Positions 25,995 to 39,470 are shown, counted from the stretch's first letter. The stretch: DNA of 64,000 nucleotides from Polydactylus sextarius (GCA_016801845.1 CM028908.1:21897047-21961046), one strand, 5' to 3'. The notes: generated by a model not told the origin, from the sequence alone. Numbers and translations are program-made.

Positions 25995-27167
25995 TTACCC
26001 AGGATATGTCATTAATGCTGCTTGTTTCCCAAAGCTATTCTGCAAAAGGTAGATTTCACCTCTTAACTGGTTGTATTGCTTTAATTCTCACATCAGTATG
26101 GCTTATCCAGAGGCAGCCACTGACATTTCCTCCAACATATTTTGTATTCTTCCCTCAAAGTTGCTGGCAAACTGGATAAATCTGCCTCCTCCACTGTGCC
26201 CTATTTACATACTTTACTCAACAACCCCTTTAAGCCAAATACCTCTCAAATTGGTTCCAAACTTACAAAGCGTTTTAATGTTCAGCCCGGGAACGGAGAA
26301 TTAAACGTGCTGTGCGTGATGTTTGACAACCAGTGGCGTTGTAGCAGCATCGTTCTGAATGATGATTTCCCCCCATTGTTTGTATCCTGTGTTTCTCTAT
26401 GTGTCTTCACGCGGATGATTAACGCAGAATGTAGTAACAAGATATGAACTTTCCACAGCAAAACCCTGTCTCTGAGTGTCACAAACTGTGCCTTTAGTTC
26501 CACATCTCCTCTGCTCAAACTAGACTTCCCAGATTTTATTTAATGTCTCACCGGTACCTGAGGCACCAGCGTGGGCTTTACATTGTTTTAACTCAGGGCT
26601 GTTTTTGTCCCAAATGTCTACTAAAAGTGATAGGAGTGGCTGTGATGAGGTACACCGTAGTCTTGTGGTTAGAGGCAAACCATATAACCTCAACATCCCC
26701 GAGCTGCCACAAACCTTTGTTACATTTCTCCCCATGTTTCCTGTCTGTTACTTACACTTTTGCTAACCCCAGTTAGGAAAAAATCATCAAAAAAATGTTT
26801 AAATGTTGTCAGCTGAGGGTAAAAATTTATAAATTGTAAACCATGATTTTCTCACAATATTTCATTTTCCCTTTAATCTGATTTAATCTTTTTTTTTTTT
26901 ATTTTAAATGTTTTTTTCCTCTGTCAGTTTATTTCTGACAACAAGACTCGTCCATCCATATGTTGCAGATATTTGCTCGGTGATAAAATGTTTTCATTTA
27001 CAGACAAAACCGATTTCACGAGTATAACTTGTGCTGCTAAAAAACGAAAAAAAAAAAAAAAAACTGCCTAGAACATTTAAACTCAACATTAAGATGTTGT
27101 CACAATACCAGAAATCTGTAAACAAAGGCTCTAAAACTAAACAAAACTCAGCAGTAGGTTTAAGGTA

Positions 27168-27207
27168 GGGTGGAGGGTGGAGGGTGGAGGGTGGAGGGTG
27201 GAGGGGG
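27168..27207 (+). repeat. Heptanucleotide (GGGTGGA)n repeat, quadruplex-prone
   Basis: Six G runs of three or more, spaced exactly seven bases apart (27168, 27175, 27182, 27189, 27196, 27203), with TGGA between them. The period is regular and nearly error-free, which suggests recent expansion. A long A run follows at 27291-27320. Confidence 0.9.
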
Positions 27208-27289
27208 TGACTCAGTACAGCATATTCTGTACCAAGATAATGAATGTGTCAAAACCTGTCATGTATCATTGAGTCACACTAAACAACAC

Positions 27290-27290
<1 letters not shown>

Positions 27291-27320
<30 letters not shown>
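27291..27320. repeat. Poly(A) run, 30 bases
   Basis: Uninterrupted A run 0.7 kb upstream of the start-codon exon; no retroelement body is recognised beside it. Confidence 0.95.
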
Positions 27321-27323
<3 letters not shown>

Positions 27324-28044
27324 ATTTCATGTTGGGTTGTTTGGGTTTCCTTTTAGAAAGAAAAAAAAGATAAAGCATCTTTGTCAACTGGTTTTATTTG
27401 TTTGTGAGCTGTTTTCTTTTTTTTCACCATTTCATGCTGTCACAGGTTTAAGTCCTGTTTTCGCAAACTTTTGAGTTTTAATTCTCAATCTGTGAGGACA
27501 AGAGTATGTCAGGGAAAAGCACAACTGCCGTGAAATTCTCGATGTTTTCAGGGTTTTTTTTTTCAGCTTTTGGCCTTGCTCTTCCATAGGGCATAAGAGA
27601 TGAAGAACAATGCTATGAGAGCTTAGTGAACTGACTTGACTTTATATTGACTGTATGTGAAGTTGCTAGAGAAATGCTAATAAATGTATCGGTGACATTT
27701 TGTGTTTATGTCCGACACTGAAAATAGTTTGTTTTCTTTGTGGTGCAACTTAGGAGGAGTAAGTTGCACTAGATTTGCTTGTCAGTTGTGAATCCTGTAT
27801 GTGGTTGATTAAATATATCATGGAGTCACAGGTTTAAGTTGAATTATAGCTATCGGTTAAAATAGATTTCATAATTGATCTCCCGCTTTATGTTTCTGCT
27901 CTTTCTTTGTGTTGCACATTTTGAGAAATGAGCCTGCTGAGTCGAGCGGGAAAAAGAAAGAGACAGATTCTTCTAAAGTGTTGCTAATGAGAACCTAATA
28001 GCACCACACTCATCTCAACCCCCTTTTCTTTTCTTTTTCCACAG

Positions 28045-28126
28045 ATTGGGAAACCAGACAGGTGCAAATCGGATTCCATACATTTGTGATTGAATGTGAG
28101 GCTACTTTGACCCTACAAAATTGAAG
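28045..28126 (+). other. cntn3: 5' UTR portion of the start-codon exon
   Basis: The exon follows a classic acceptor: a long pyrimidine tract (28019-28040) and ACAG at 28041-28044. The leader carries one upstream ATG at 28094, immediately followed by TGA. That TGA is in frame with the main ORF, so translation cannot begin further upstream in this exon. The gene symbol is provisional, as for the coding exons. Confidence 0.65.
28094..28099 (+). promoter_or_regulatory. Minimal start-stop uORF (ATG-TGA)
   Basis: ATG at 28094-28096 is directly followed by TGA at 28097-28099, 27 bases before the main start codon. Its context is weak (T at -3), whereas the main ATG has A at -3. Start-stop elements are known to stall initiating ribosomes and to damp or condition downstream translation; that role here is inference. 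Confidence 0.6.
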
Positions 28127-28181
28127 ATGATGTTGCTATGGAAACTGCTGCTGCTGCAGTCACTTATGGGGTGCCTTGCAG
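28127..28181 (+). CDS. cntn3: Contactin, coding exon 1 (signal peptide)
   Basis: Encodes residues 1-18 (MMLLWKLLLLQSLMGCLA) plus the first base of codon 19, then a GTAACG donor (phase 1). The peptide is a textbook secretion signal: a hydrophobic leucine core and small residues (C-L-A) before a likely cleavage near residue 18. Contactins are GPI-anchored neural adhesion molecules with six Ig and four fibronectin III domains that bind partners such as APP and PTPRG at the axon surface. The start is the first ATG in a good context after an in-frame TGA; a second ATG follows at once. The MM-x-x-W-K start and G-C-L are closest to CNTN3, but LQS-x-x-x-CLA also recalls CNTN4, so the paralogue is provisional. 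The next exon lies 27 kb downstream in matching phase. The coding part is only 55 bases. Confidence 0.8.
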
Positions 28182-30632
28182 GTAACGTATCTTATTAAGA
28201 ACTTTTGATGCATGCCAAAGCTGCCTTTGTGAAGTCTGAGTCCTTATTCATATGTATTTGGGGCAGGTAACGGTATGAAAGCCGCGTGGTTTAGAAGAGA
28301 GCAACCGCGAGTAAATTAACCACGAGTAAACATTTTCTTCTTTCGCCCACCGCCTCTAATATAAAATAAGTAGAATGTAGAATCCATTCAGAGAGGAAAT
28401 TATTGTTAAAGTAAACCATTATCTGCTAGAACCTTCCAGTCGTAGGCAGCATTGCCTTTCGGCTTCGGCTCAGTGTTGTGTACGGTTCTGAGAAAAGGTT
28501 ATCGCTGCATCAAAGCAGCTGAGAAAATGCTCCGTTCAACTCAGTCGGATAATTCACAAATAAGATCTTTATCTAAAGTGAAAAATCTTTAAACCAAGTA
28601 GCGTAAAATCAATCATTTATATGTACGTATGTAAAATGAATACAATTATTAAAGGTCACGCTGTGATGGTTTGACCACCGGTGGTGCTGTGGAGTAACGT
28701 TTTTATGAGCGGGTCCTTCAAGTGGAAACATCTACAAAACAAACAAGCAAAAAAAAAAAAAAAATGAGAATGTGTTTGTGATTAAATTAATTTAAATTTA
28801 ATTTAAATTTGTTCCAGATTAAGTTGGATTAATCAGGTCTGTTATAATTGATCCAGTCAGTACATCAGGTCCATGAATGAATCAATGAGTGAGTGAATCA
28901 ATGAGCGTACGGATGAATGAAGTGAGAATAAATCAGTCGACAAAATCTATAAAAACAAAAATGCCGTAGTGACAGCTTATTTGAGAGAAATACTCAACAA
29001 GAAGGTTACATTTCGTTCATTCTCTCAGACTGACGTGGAAAACAGGCGACGAGTTAACGGCAAATCTTTCCCGGCTTCTTTCAAAATGTCCATCATTCAT
29101 TTAACTCACAGTAAAGTTGAATTATAGTTTCATTATACCGCGCTGCCCATTTCAGCCAGAGGCTCTGTGGCATTGATCACATTTTGATGGAGGACTTTAA
29201 TTTGTCTCCTTTACAAAAAGGAGGGGTCACCAGAGAGCATCAGTCGAATCACTCAGAGTGTTTAATCAACAGGTATTATACCGATCAAGATGAAGAAAAA
29301 GCTTCATTGAGGTCTTTGTTGTGGTGAAACACTCCTTCTCATCACTCAGCTCACATTAGGGCCACTGTGAACCCCCTGCCCTCCTCTGCTCATCACATCT
29401 GATCCAGGGAACTGTGAACTATATTACATTTCCTTTCACTGTTTTGCCGATGCACATCTCAGCTCAATTTTATAGCAGATCTAACAGTCCCATCTCTCAG
29501 CACACAGATGATGATAATTGTGAGGAGCTGAATCCTCACAGAGACGATATATGAAGGATGCAAACAAACGCTGACTCAAGTCAGGTCGACTTAGTGATGC
29601 TTAAAGACTAAATTCAAAGTGAGTTAATGTATTTCCATTAGCATACTACAGCATAGTCACAGAGTTATCTCTGAAGTGATGGTGGTATAGAGCAGAAATA
29701 TTATCAGACTAACAGAATCAGCTTGCTGGGTGATTTCGTTTGTCTTGAACTGCTCGTTGCTTGTGATTGAGACGTATCTGTCGACGTCTTTGTAACGTTG
29801 TGTTAAACACAATATACTCATCACTGTCATGTTAAGAATTAGATCTTCCTGATTGTATATCTACCCTACTTTTTCTGTTTTTATCCTGCGTGCTCTACAT
29901 CATCTGTCAGATTCAGTTTCCATAATGAGCAGAAAACAAACCAGACTTGAAACTTGCTCCGAAGAAGGATGATATCAGGAAGCACGTATAGATTTATCCA
30001 GATCTTTACAATTGTTTCAGCAGAGTATGTGTCTTCTCTCACAGCTTTGGTGTGAGAGTGGAAGGCGCAGGGTTAACAGGGACATTTTTAAACAACACAG
30101 TGGGAACAGTTTGTGCGGACACATCTGCACAAATGGTCGTCCTTCGTCTGAAAATGTTTTATACTCCTTATGAAATGTGCCAGAAATTAACATTTACTTT
30201 AAACAGTCTTTCAGGGAAGGACAAACTCAAAACCTCTTTGCTACTAATGTATTTTCAGATGAGCTGGAAATGAACATCTTGGAGTTTTTTTGTTTTTTTT
30301 TTCCCCACTGCATCATAAAGCTCGAGCACAGGATTATTATACAAACCCTCCCGCTTATCAGTTTGGAACAAAACTCACTTTACAATGGATGATATGGCCT
30401 CGATATGGATTAGAGAGGTGGCTGAAAACTGATTATTAGAAACAAGAATCACAATATGCAGCTTGGCTCAGCTTTCATGTGCTGCACAGCGTATGGATGG
30501 ATTTAGAGGAGAATGAACCTTGTGTTGGCTCGGGGAAAAAGACATTTACAGATGTTTATTGCAGCTTTAGTTACACTCCTCAGCTCTGGGGAGTTATAAG
30601 TTGATTTGTTTTCCATGCACAAATGAATTAAG

Positions 30633-30656
30633 AAAAAAAAAAAAAAAAAAAAAAAA
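30633..30656. repeat. Poly(A) run, 24 bases
   Basis: Uninterrupted A run; no retroelement body recognised upstream. Confidence 0.9.
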
Positions 30657-31395
30657 GCTGGATAATAGCACCAGTTCCGGTTGAAACTAAAAATCCAATT
30701 ACATTGTGAAATTAGTCACCTGCCTGTTCACTTGCAGATTGCACCGCCTGTCTGCAACAACAGGCAGCAGAATGACAACAACTGATACGATGCTGATTCT
30801 CTTTGACAAAAGAAAATTGTAGCACTTTTTGATCTCAGTGTTATTCTACCTTTTTTTTTACTCTAAAGTTAATATTGGCCATGATAATATTTCACAATAC
30901 TATGTGGAATTTGTGGAACACACATTCTGACTAGGAAAGTGAAAATCTAGTAAGAAGATGAAAACAAAAACATTTTGCAGAGTCTGAAAATTTGAAAAAG
31001 TAGTCGACTTCCAGGTTACAGCTTGAGACTGAAAAGCTTTGTGTATCCAACTGTGTGGCTCCTGGAGAGCGACTGTGGGAACAATAGTTCACTTCAGTGG
31101 CTCCAGGCCTTTCAATGGAGAATTCTCTGTTCCTCCTTTCACTGGGGCATAGCGCTGTTAGAGGTGATTTCTGTTACATTAGGGTTTTTGTTGTTGTGAA
31201 ACTGTAACGGGTGTTTCCTAAATCTACCGCAGTCAGCGAGCACTGCGATCAACACATGACGATGGAAGTTCGGTTTAAAAAACAAGATTGTCTGTGTCTC
31301 TGTTTGGTTCGTCTTCTCGTTGTTACACTTACTTGTGGATTTCGACAGGGTAACGTCTGTCTTGCAACGTCTTTGCTCATTAGACTTATAGTGTC

Positions 31396-31396
<1 letters not shown>

Positions 31397-31429
<33 letters not shown>
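31397..31429. repeat. (TG)n microsatellite
   Basis: About sixteen TG units. Confidence 0.95.
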
Positions 31430-31430
<1 letters not shown>

Positions 31431-32638
31431 ATGGCTCATGGGATGGATGGTGCATCCTCTTTCCGTGGCCGTCATCAAAAAAAAAAAGTTACTTCCACCA
31501 AGATGTCGACTTTTGAGAGAACAAAAATGTAAAATACCGCCATCCTTAATCACCGCTCCTAAATGGTGCATCCTCGCTGACCTCAGTGACCTCCTGTGTG
31601 TTTGAAAGATGGTTTCTGGTTTTGTAAAGACGTTTTTCAGACATTCTTAATCCACAATGCTTTTAGCTGCAGCTCAGTGGTCACTGGCAACCTGGATGCT
31701 GAAATGCTACTGACTTAGTGATTGTGTGACATCGTGCTGTAAATTGAATACAACGGCACCAAATTGTTTATAGAAAATACATCAAGCTGCAGGTAGGACA
31801 TTTTTTGATGAAGTGACTTTTCTTTTACTCAATAATAACTTATTAAATTGAGGATGTTGATGTGTGATTTTTAAAAAGGCATCTTTTTTCCTCCTCCGTT
31901 TTCATCCACATCAGATTTTTAGTTTTTCAGAAACACACAAGAACCCTGATAAATCCAGTTTGTGAAGCTGTAGAGAATCATACCAGCCAATCAGAATGAA
32001 TGAAATTACGTTTACAGTTACATTCAGTTGCTTGATAAAAAATGGTGAATCGAGGGTCCTTCTTCTTCACTCCTTGTCTTTGGCTCCTCGATGTAGTTAA
32101 TCAGCTGTGTTTGTAAATGCACAAAAGCAAAAAGAGCTTAAATAAGCGTAATGACTAACACGCTGTGACAGTATCGCTCCTCAATGGTTTCAGTGTAAAC
32201 AAACATCAAACACCTGACGTTGTGAACCTAAAACTCCAGTTGGTGGCTGAACCCAGAGTTTTCAAAAAATCTGTTTTCAGTGATTGAAAACATCATTTAC
32301 GTGTGGACGGAAGACCAAAACACATAAAAAAAAAAAAAAAATGCGTTTTTAAAAATACACATTCACATGTGTACGTAGCGGAAGATTAAGAGGTGAACCA
32401 TGTAGATCGAGGGTTGTTTGTACTTGTAGGTTGTTTCACCGTCTCCTGTGAGCTGGGAGCATCACTCCTTCCTGATAGCGGGTGATAGCTGTAGCACCTC
32501 GCTCCCTACAACACACAGCTCACAGTTCCCTCGTGTATCTGGAATCTTAATTCCCCGCTCGTTGCCCCCAGCTTATACTTCCATGATAATAGCAGCGAGC
32601 GTCCTTTACTTCCGTTCTGCTCTCTTGCACTGCTTTTT

Positions 32639-32704
32639 GTGTGTGTGTGTGTGCGTGTGTGTGTGCGTGCGTGTGTGTGTGTGTGTGTGTGTGTGCGTGT
32701 GTGT
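32639..32704. repeat. (TG)n microsatellite with CG interruptions
   Basis: Sixty-six bases of alternating purine-pyrimidine sequence, TG with interspersed CG steps. This favours left-handed Z-DNA. Confidence 0.95.
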
Positions 32705-33721
32705 TATTTTTGGGTCCTGTTTCAAAACTGTTTGATTTCCTCATCCTGAGCTTTACTATGGAGCAGATTAAAGGGGCTGTCTCTGCAGACAGGCTCAACA
32801 TTTTACAGTTTTTTTTTTTTTTTTACATACACACGTCGGACACAAGGATTTTTTTTTTTTTTTTTTTGCTTTGTAAGTGAAAGAGCCAGACGTTCTGTTT
32901 GAAATGGGAATAATGTCGTGAAATGCAAATGTGTGTCTGATACATGAAAAGTAAGAAATTTGTTTTCTCACAACAAAAGGATTCAGAGGAAAACAGGAAG
33001 TAATTTTACACACAGATAGCAGCTGTAAGGAAGCGTTTTGTTCAGGGTCAACGTTCTGGTGTAGCTCCGTGTTAGAGTAGTTCAACTTTTTAAAGGAATA
33101 CACATGGTTGATACAAAAATAGACACTTCAACTGATTGATTAATTATGAGACACAAACAGAAATCTCAGGGATAACATGTTGTACTTGTGTTAATATTAG
33201 ACTTTGGTTTGCAAACTGAGATTTTGCTGAAAGTTTTGGTAGGATTCTGAGGCTTACGTGAGCGCTTTTCCGACTCGCTTGCTCCTAATTACTGTTTTGT
33301 TGTGAACACAGCAGGTGTCTGCCAGAGAACCCGGCTCAAACATGTGACATGCTCTGTCTGCGTGCCTGTTAAACAAATGCAAATGTAATGTGTTAACTGG
33401 TGAGAACAAAAATTAAACAAGACTGTTTGACAGATTTTTAAAGTTGGAAGTGAGGCTCTCTTTCCTTATACCGTACTGTTGTGACATGAGGTAAAGACGT
33501 GTGTATATGAGTTGAAAAATTTCCACCTTGAGTTAAAAAAAACAAAAAGAAAACGCTGTAACTCCATAAGACTGGAGGAGGAGAGAAGAGACGAGAGGCG
33601 GGGAGGTGGTGGTGAGAGGCTGAGCTGATCACACACCCACACACACACACGCAGCAGTTAGCACATGTTGCTAGCTAATGCACAGCAACTGTCTTTATAG
33701 TTGGTACATTGACAGCATGTG

Positions 33722-33910
33722 AATATAATAGAATAGAGTAGAATAGAATATCCTTTATTTATCCCACCAAAGGGACATTTATATGTTTCACAGCAGCAGC
33801 ATCATGAAAATGCAGATAAACTATAACACTATAAACTATAAATAGAATGGATACGAACAAAAATGAAACTGAAAAGTTGTTCAAATAGGAGAAAGCAGAT
33901 TAAATACATT
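33722..33910 (+). repeat. Teleost dispersed repeat fragment (family D type)
   Basis: It starts with imperfect AATAG pentamers ('tagaatagagtagaatag') and runs into 'tcctttatttatcccacc' and 'aaagggacattta'. This head is shared by many teleost dispersed repeats ('...tttattgatccc...gggaaatt'). The end is approximate. Confidence 0.4.
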
Positions 33911-35913
33911 TTAGACCACCAGGAGGTTATGTTGACATGAAGAAATCAAACACAAACACAAATTAAATCTGTATTTTGGTTTGAGCTCTTTTTTTTTTCA
34001 AAATTACAAGTAAGAAAATGGCAGAAGAGTGATTTAGTTTGAGTTTTAGTTTTGAACAGCTCGGTCTCAGCAGCTGCACACGCATCGCCGGGGTCTTTGG
34101 CAGTTTTCCAAACGTTTCTAGGATACGAGCAGTGGCCAATCTGTCGTGAGTTCTTTGATTGTTGGGGCACTAATGCACCATCAAGGCTTTCCTCTCAGCT
34201 AAAAGCATCGCATGACACCTCTAATAAAAAAGAAAAGAAATCCAGGACTTGCGTGTTAGCCTTGATACGTCTCCTCTTAGTTTACCTCTGCACTTTGATT
34301 GACCCTCTAGCAACAACAAATCGATTTCCTCCCACGTGGAGTTAAAGTTTGAGCTTGTATTTCCTACACGTTCTCACAGACCCACGCGGTGTTCGTGAAA
34401 CCAGCGTGGTAAAATCATGGTGTTCAGGCTCAGGCTGATGATGTTTACCGTGTAACCCAGCTCATTAGCACTAGCCTGGCCTCACACATCTGAAGAGTAA
34501 ATTAGAAGTTAGAAACTGTCAAGTTCTATGTACTTTTGGACATATGCTGGTTAATAAGCTCAGTGTGTCCAGATAAATCTGTAACAAGAAAATCGACCAC
34601 ATGTTCACTGACATGTTCCACCTCAAGTTGTTGTCTTTAACAGCTACAGGTGCCACAGTAGTTTATTTTAGCCTAGTAAACATCATAAATGTAAACAATG
34701 CTTATTATATATCCAAGCGCTGTCTTAATGGGTATTCACACATATGTAATGGCTGATCCAGGTAGTACAGTAAAGGGAACTTTATTTTGTTAGATAACAA
34801 CAGTAACAATGCTGTTGTTTTGTTCGTAAAATTTAAAGTGTTAATCGTTCTCACATGATCTCCCCATTATGTTGCTTATCACATGACTAACAAACAGAGC
34901 AAAGCAATTAAACAGATCATATCTACATTAGTTATAATAAACGATTCTACGTGTCAGACGCTTTAATATTTCATACGTAAGACAAGTGCCTGCAGCTTAC
35001 TGCTCATATGAATAAGTATGCTAATATAACAAAGCCTCCTCTGTGTTATACATCATTAAATATAGATTAGTAGTAGATTGTATTTTATTTATTTGAATAT
35101 TCATTAAAGAGGATCACCTAAGGATCATATATCTTCTCTTTGTCGCTTAAGTTTTTTTCACCTGAGGATTGTTTGCTGAGCACACCTGTTTTTTTTTTGT
35201 TTTTTTTCTCAGCGTTCACATGATTTATACTCATATTCACAGTCTCCCGCGGGAACTGTCCAGTATGATCAAATTTGCGTATGCTTTTAGCCATTGAGCA
35301 GCTCTATTCTACTACTGCTCATGTGTAGCTGCTGAAGAAAGTGTGTGTGTGTGTGTTTGGATTGAATCAGTTTATAAGCATCTTTCTGTAAAATAAGAAT
35401 ATCCTCATAGTGCCTGAAACATAGCATAGCTGTGATACTCAGTGCATCACAGGTATTGTTTTACAGAGTAGAGAAAGGTATTACTGCTGAGGTAACGGCT
35501 AAATAAACCTGAAACGGTATTTTAAAAGTTCATTCTTCCACAGGAATAAGAATCTCCAGATAAAAACACACGTTAACTAAGACTTTATTCACTCCCACTG
35601 AGACATTTATACAGATTACAGCAGATAAAAACAGATACAAGAGCTATTTGAATGAAATAAATATATAATTTAACACTTTGCAGTCAAACGTGAGCATTTT
35701 CAAACTCTTTTTCCTTTACAATCCAAAAACACAATGGAGCAGAAGGGAATTCATTTGGGGTGCTCAAAATGTTTCAAAAATTACATTTGATGTAAACAGC
35801 ATTTGAAAAGCTTGACAACAATGAGGCTTCCCAAACTGTGTTCCACTTTCTGAGTGTAACCCACAGACCTCACTGTGAATTGGTTTCTTATTTGTTCTGT
35901 TTCAAAGGTAAAG

Positions 35914-35915
<2 letters not shown>

Positions 35916-35954
<39 letters not shown>

Positions 35955-35957
35955 TGT
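35916..35957. repeat. (TG)n microsatellite
   Basis: About twenty TG units with one TA interruption. Confidence 0.95.
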
Positions 35958-38612
35958 CTCTGTTTGTGCCAATTAAAACAATTGACTGTGAGGTTTTTTG
36001 TGGATTATTCCCGGTAAACAGGACATTGTTATATGGAAAATATGTGTCGATTGTTCTTCTTTTTTCCAATTTAATGGGACATCAGAAATAAAAAGTGAAT
36101 CGGGGATAAATCTTATAGACGGGCTATTTTGAAACCTCAGCAGTCAGAGTTAGTCCGCCTGAAGATGTGTTTCATCTTCCCTCGTCTGTGTTCGAGAGCA
36201 TCACATTGAATAACGCCCTGTGTTCATTTAAACGCTGCTGTTCTATCTGTTTCCCAACGATCCCTCAGACACCCTACACATGGATGTGCTCATTTTGCTG
36301 CTCAGTCAAATATGAATTGTCCTTGCAGTTATACACAGACCTCCTCATTTGATCTGGTTACCCGCCGCCTGCCGCCGTCTCTGGTGGCCTTAAACAAGAT
36401 AACTGTAAACCCCAAACGGGTTTATAGTCATTAGGCAACATGCAATATTCATGACACACAGGTTAGCTTGCTTGCTGCAGAACAGCACCCGTGCGCTAAC
36501 AGGTAACAGCAAAAATACGACCGGATCTTTAAATAAAACAATGAAACGAGCCGAAGGCAGTGTGATCGTTGACGCTGACATTTTTATGTAAATGTGGAAG
36601 TTTAATAAAAAAGTGAAAGCTTAAGACAAGTGACTTGAAATAAAAAGTTTAATAAAACTAGTCAGGAGCATTTTATAGTTATTAGTTATTGTGCCGGGGC
36701 AAAAGCAGGTCATCGAGCATCGAGGTGGGAAAAATGTAAAAGTCGATAATGAATGTTTATTTATAATGAAACAGATTAATAATGGTCAGACTCGACTCGA
36801 CTAACATGAAAATACATTTTTTTTTTTTTATGGGTATTAGAGAAAACGTATATCTGTCAGCTGCTTAACATTAAATTGAATTCTAGTGATTAATCATTTA
36901 CATTTAATAAAGTTCTCTCCAAATTACTGTGGATTATTCAACAGGATGTAATGGCAGAAAATTAAATAGAATATTTACAGTCATATTTTCACCAGTAATT
37001 AAGATTTGTTGTGTTTTTATTACATTCGAATGAACCTTTTTATATATTTTTATGTCTACGGAGTCCATCATGTTGCACTGCCAGGTTTCTACAGTCAGGT
37101 TTTCATGGACACATGGACTTGGGTAGGATTGTTTGTGTGTTTGCAAACTGTGACCTCACCACTAGATACCATTGAATCTTGAAAAATGCTTTAAGTTTAG
37201 TTTCCATTTTGCTGCTTTAACCGGACCTGGTGGGTATAAATTGTCCCCTTGCTGTTAAAGTACGTATTACATTTCATCCATCAGTGTTCTGTCTATAGAA
37301 AATGAACATTTCCAGCCCAGAGAATCGCTCATGTACTGTGAAAGAACCACTCATTCTAATAGTCACACAGAATCATGAGAGATATGTTTGGATATTCTCT
37401 CCCTTCTTGTCACCTTGAACCCGTGTATGAAGACTCTCCACAGCAGCTTGATGAAATTTACTGTCTTCAAGACTCTTGTGTTGTTACTGTATCCTGGTCC
37501 AGAGCACTGTACTGTGGTCAATTGCCAAACAACCACAGAGGACACTGTCTCTAATGAACTCCATTCTGAGGCTCAGAAAAAAAAAAAAAATTATTTGCCC
37601 GAGATACATCAGGCAGGTTGTTATACAACATGTAGAGTGTGTGAAGGAGTTGATCAAAACCTCATTTCATAAAGTAGACTTGCTTTTACGTAGGTGCTTC
37701 ATCTATGCTGAGCTATGCTTTATAAATTCATATACGGCCATCTGCTATCTTTTTTTTTTTTGTTTTCTTTTTAAATTGTCACTTGTCAGCACGAGAACTG
37801 CTCTTTGACAGCCCAAAGCAGTTCTGCTGTGAACAGTCGCCGTAGAGTGGGAGCAGAGAGATGAGTGGGAAGCTGATATCCTCTTATTTCTAACCCCTGC
37901 CTGTCAGTTTAGGCACATTTTTTGGATTACTGCATACGTTATTTTTAGATGAGTTTTTTGACAAAGACCACACGGGAAAATAGATCACACAGCGACACAC
38001 AGATACACTGATTGACCTGATTTAACATTGTATAATTACGCTATAGGTAAATGGTACCCCAATGCTATTAACAGCAACCAGACACTAAACTGGAGAACTT
38101 TAAAGTGGAGAGGGAGGTGCTGTTTCATTATGAGTCAGTGAGTCTAAAGCGACAACAGGTTCAATTTCACTGCCTTTTAATACTTTAAAAATTAACCCCA
38201 CGTGTGGGAAGATTATGTTTATAGTAGGTGTGACAATCTAATTAGTGATCACTGTCATCTTCCCACATACAAAGTAGACTAATCTAAAATTGAACACTAA
38301 ATTAAGCTTCATTTACCTGAATGAAAGCTCAAGTTACTTAACATTTTCGCTTTCAAACGACTGAGGCTGAAAAGCTGTCGTGCTCTCAAACAAGGATGGA
38401 GGATGATTTTTATGATAGTTTTGACAAGGAAGTGGTTGAAATATCAGTGTGTTTGTCTTAAGTTTTTGTCTCATTTAATCAAAACCCAACTAAATATTGA
38501 TATTTATGAGATTTTCTGTATAAAAGATATGATCGGTTTATTCTTGTAAAACATTTTGCAGTGTTTCAACAACATTCTCTGAGACTGTGTTAGAAGAATT
38601 TCAGCCGATGTG

Positions 38613-38640
38613 AGCAGCAGCAGCAGCAGCAGCGGCGGCG
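38613..38640 (+). repeat. (AGC)7 followed by (GGC)n microsatellite
   Basis: Seven AGC units run into GGC units. It lies deep in an intron and no open frame or exon signal surrounds it. Confidence 0.9.
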
Positions 38641-39448
38641 ACTGTGAGAGGTCCAATACTGAGATGGACACATAGCTGGGGGGAACTATGTTGCCATTTA
38701 GCCATGTGTCACCCCCCTAAGACTGGATTGACTAAGTGAGTCAGAGCTCGCCCTGAGCAGGACACAGTATGCTCTTGACCACTGCAACTGTCATGGCAAA
38801 TAGGAAAATAGGACAAAGTGCTGAAGTCATGGCAAAAGGCTACGGATGCTGACATTTAAAAACAGTGTTACAGCTTATTTTTATTATGCAGCTGTAATAT
38901 AAATAAAACTGCACTCCATCTTGTTATAATGAAAATTCCTGTATCTGTTTAGATTCATAAATATAAATCTGATATAATATCAGGCTGATGCAGTTGGACA
39001 ATGCAACATGAACTACACATTTTTTCCTATTGCGCAAACTGAGTTTAACTTAAACTGTGGCTGTAAATGTCCTGTGCTTACACTTATTCATACTTGCAAA
39101 TTCCTCTTAATAGGAACCTCAACCTTGCTAGTAACCTCTTATTAATAACAGCACTACAGTATATTTAATTTGCAAGTGTGGTAGCTAAAGGATAAAATGA
39201 TATATGCTGGTAAAAAAAATGTACACTCAGAATTTCAAGCAACTTCATTTCCAATGTTAGATTTGTAATTTGAGACATGAACTCTCCCAGGTCAGGATTA
39301 CACCTTTGCATTATGCATGAACCAAACTCATAGATTTCTATTGGTGCTGTTGGACAGAAATGATCTAGTGCGTTATTGAGACAGGCAGATGACTCAAAGG
39401 TCTAGTTTTGACATTTCATTAAAGAGATCTCTGAGGAGGAGGAATGAC

Positions 39449-39470
39449 TTTTTTTTTTTTTTTTTTTTTT
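39449..39470. repeat. Poly(T) run, 22 bases
   Basis: Uninterrupted T run in intron 2. Confidence 0.9.

Larger units (their letters stand above)
12912..28044 (+). other. Putative intron 1 (15.1 kb), non-coding
   Basis: Bounded by the GTAAGA donor at 12912 and the pyrimidine-tract acceptor ending CAG at 28044, if exon 1 is right; otherwise this is 5' flanking DNA. Contents: TTCTA pentamers at 15352-15397, a T25 run at 15483-15507, (TTTTG)n at 18487-18511, a dispersed repeat at about 20545-20845, a palindrome at 23226-23247, (AAT)n at 23560-23588, (AT)30 at 25933-25992, a heptad repeat at 27168-27207 and A30 at 27291-27320. Blocks 16210-16430 and 21830-22120 look like unique, possibly conserved DNA. 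The rest (for example 13-15 kb and 24-25.7 kb) shows nothing recognisable, and no frame resembles a known protein. Confidence 0.5.

Noticed and set aside
25752..26447. Overlapping open frames of 61-101 codons around 26 kb
   Set aside because: Three of them are extended by the (AT)30 tract and read Tyr-Ile repeats; the remainder shows no motif or splice context.
38613..38640. (AGC)n/(GGC)n as a coding homopolymer tract
   Set aside because: No open frame with coding character or splice sites around it.
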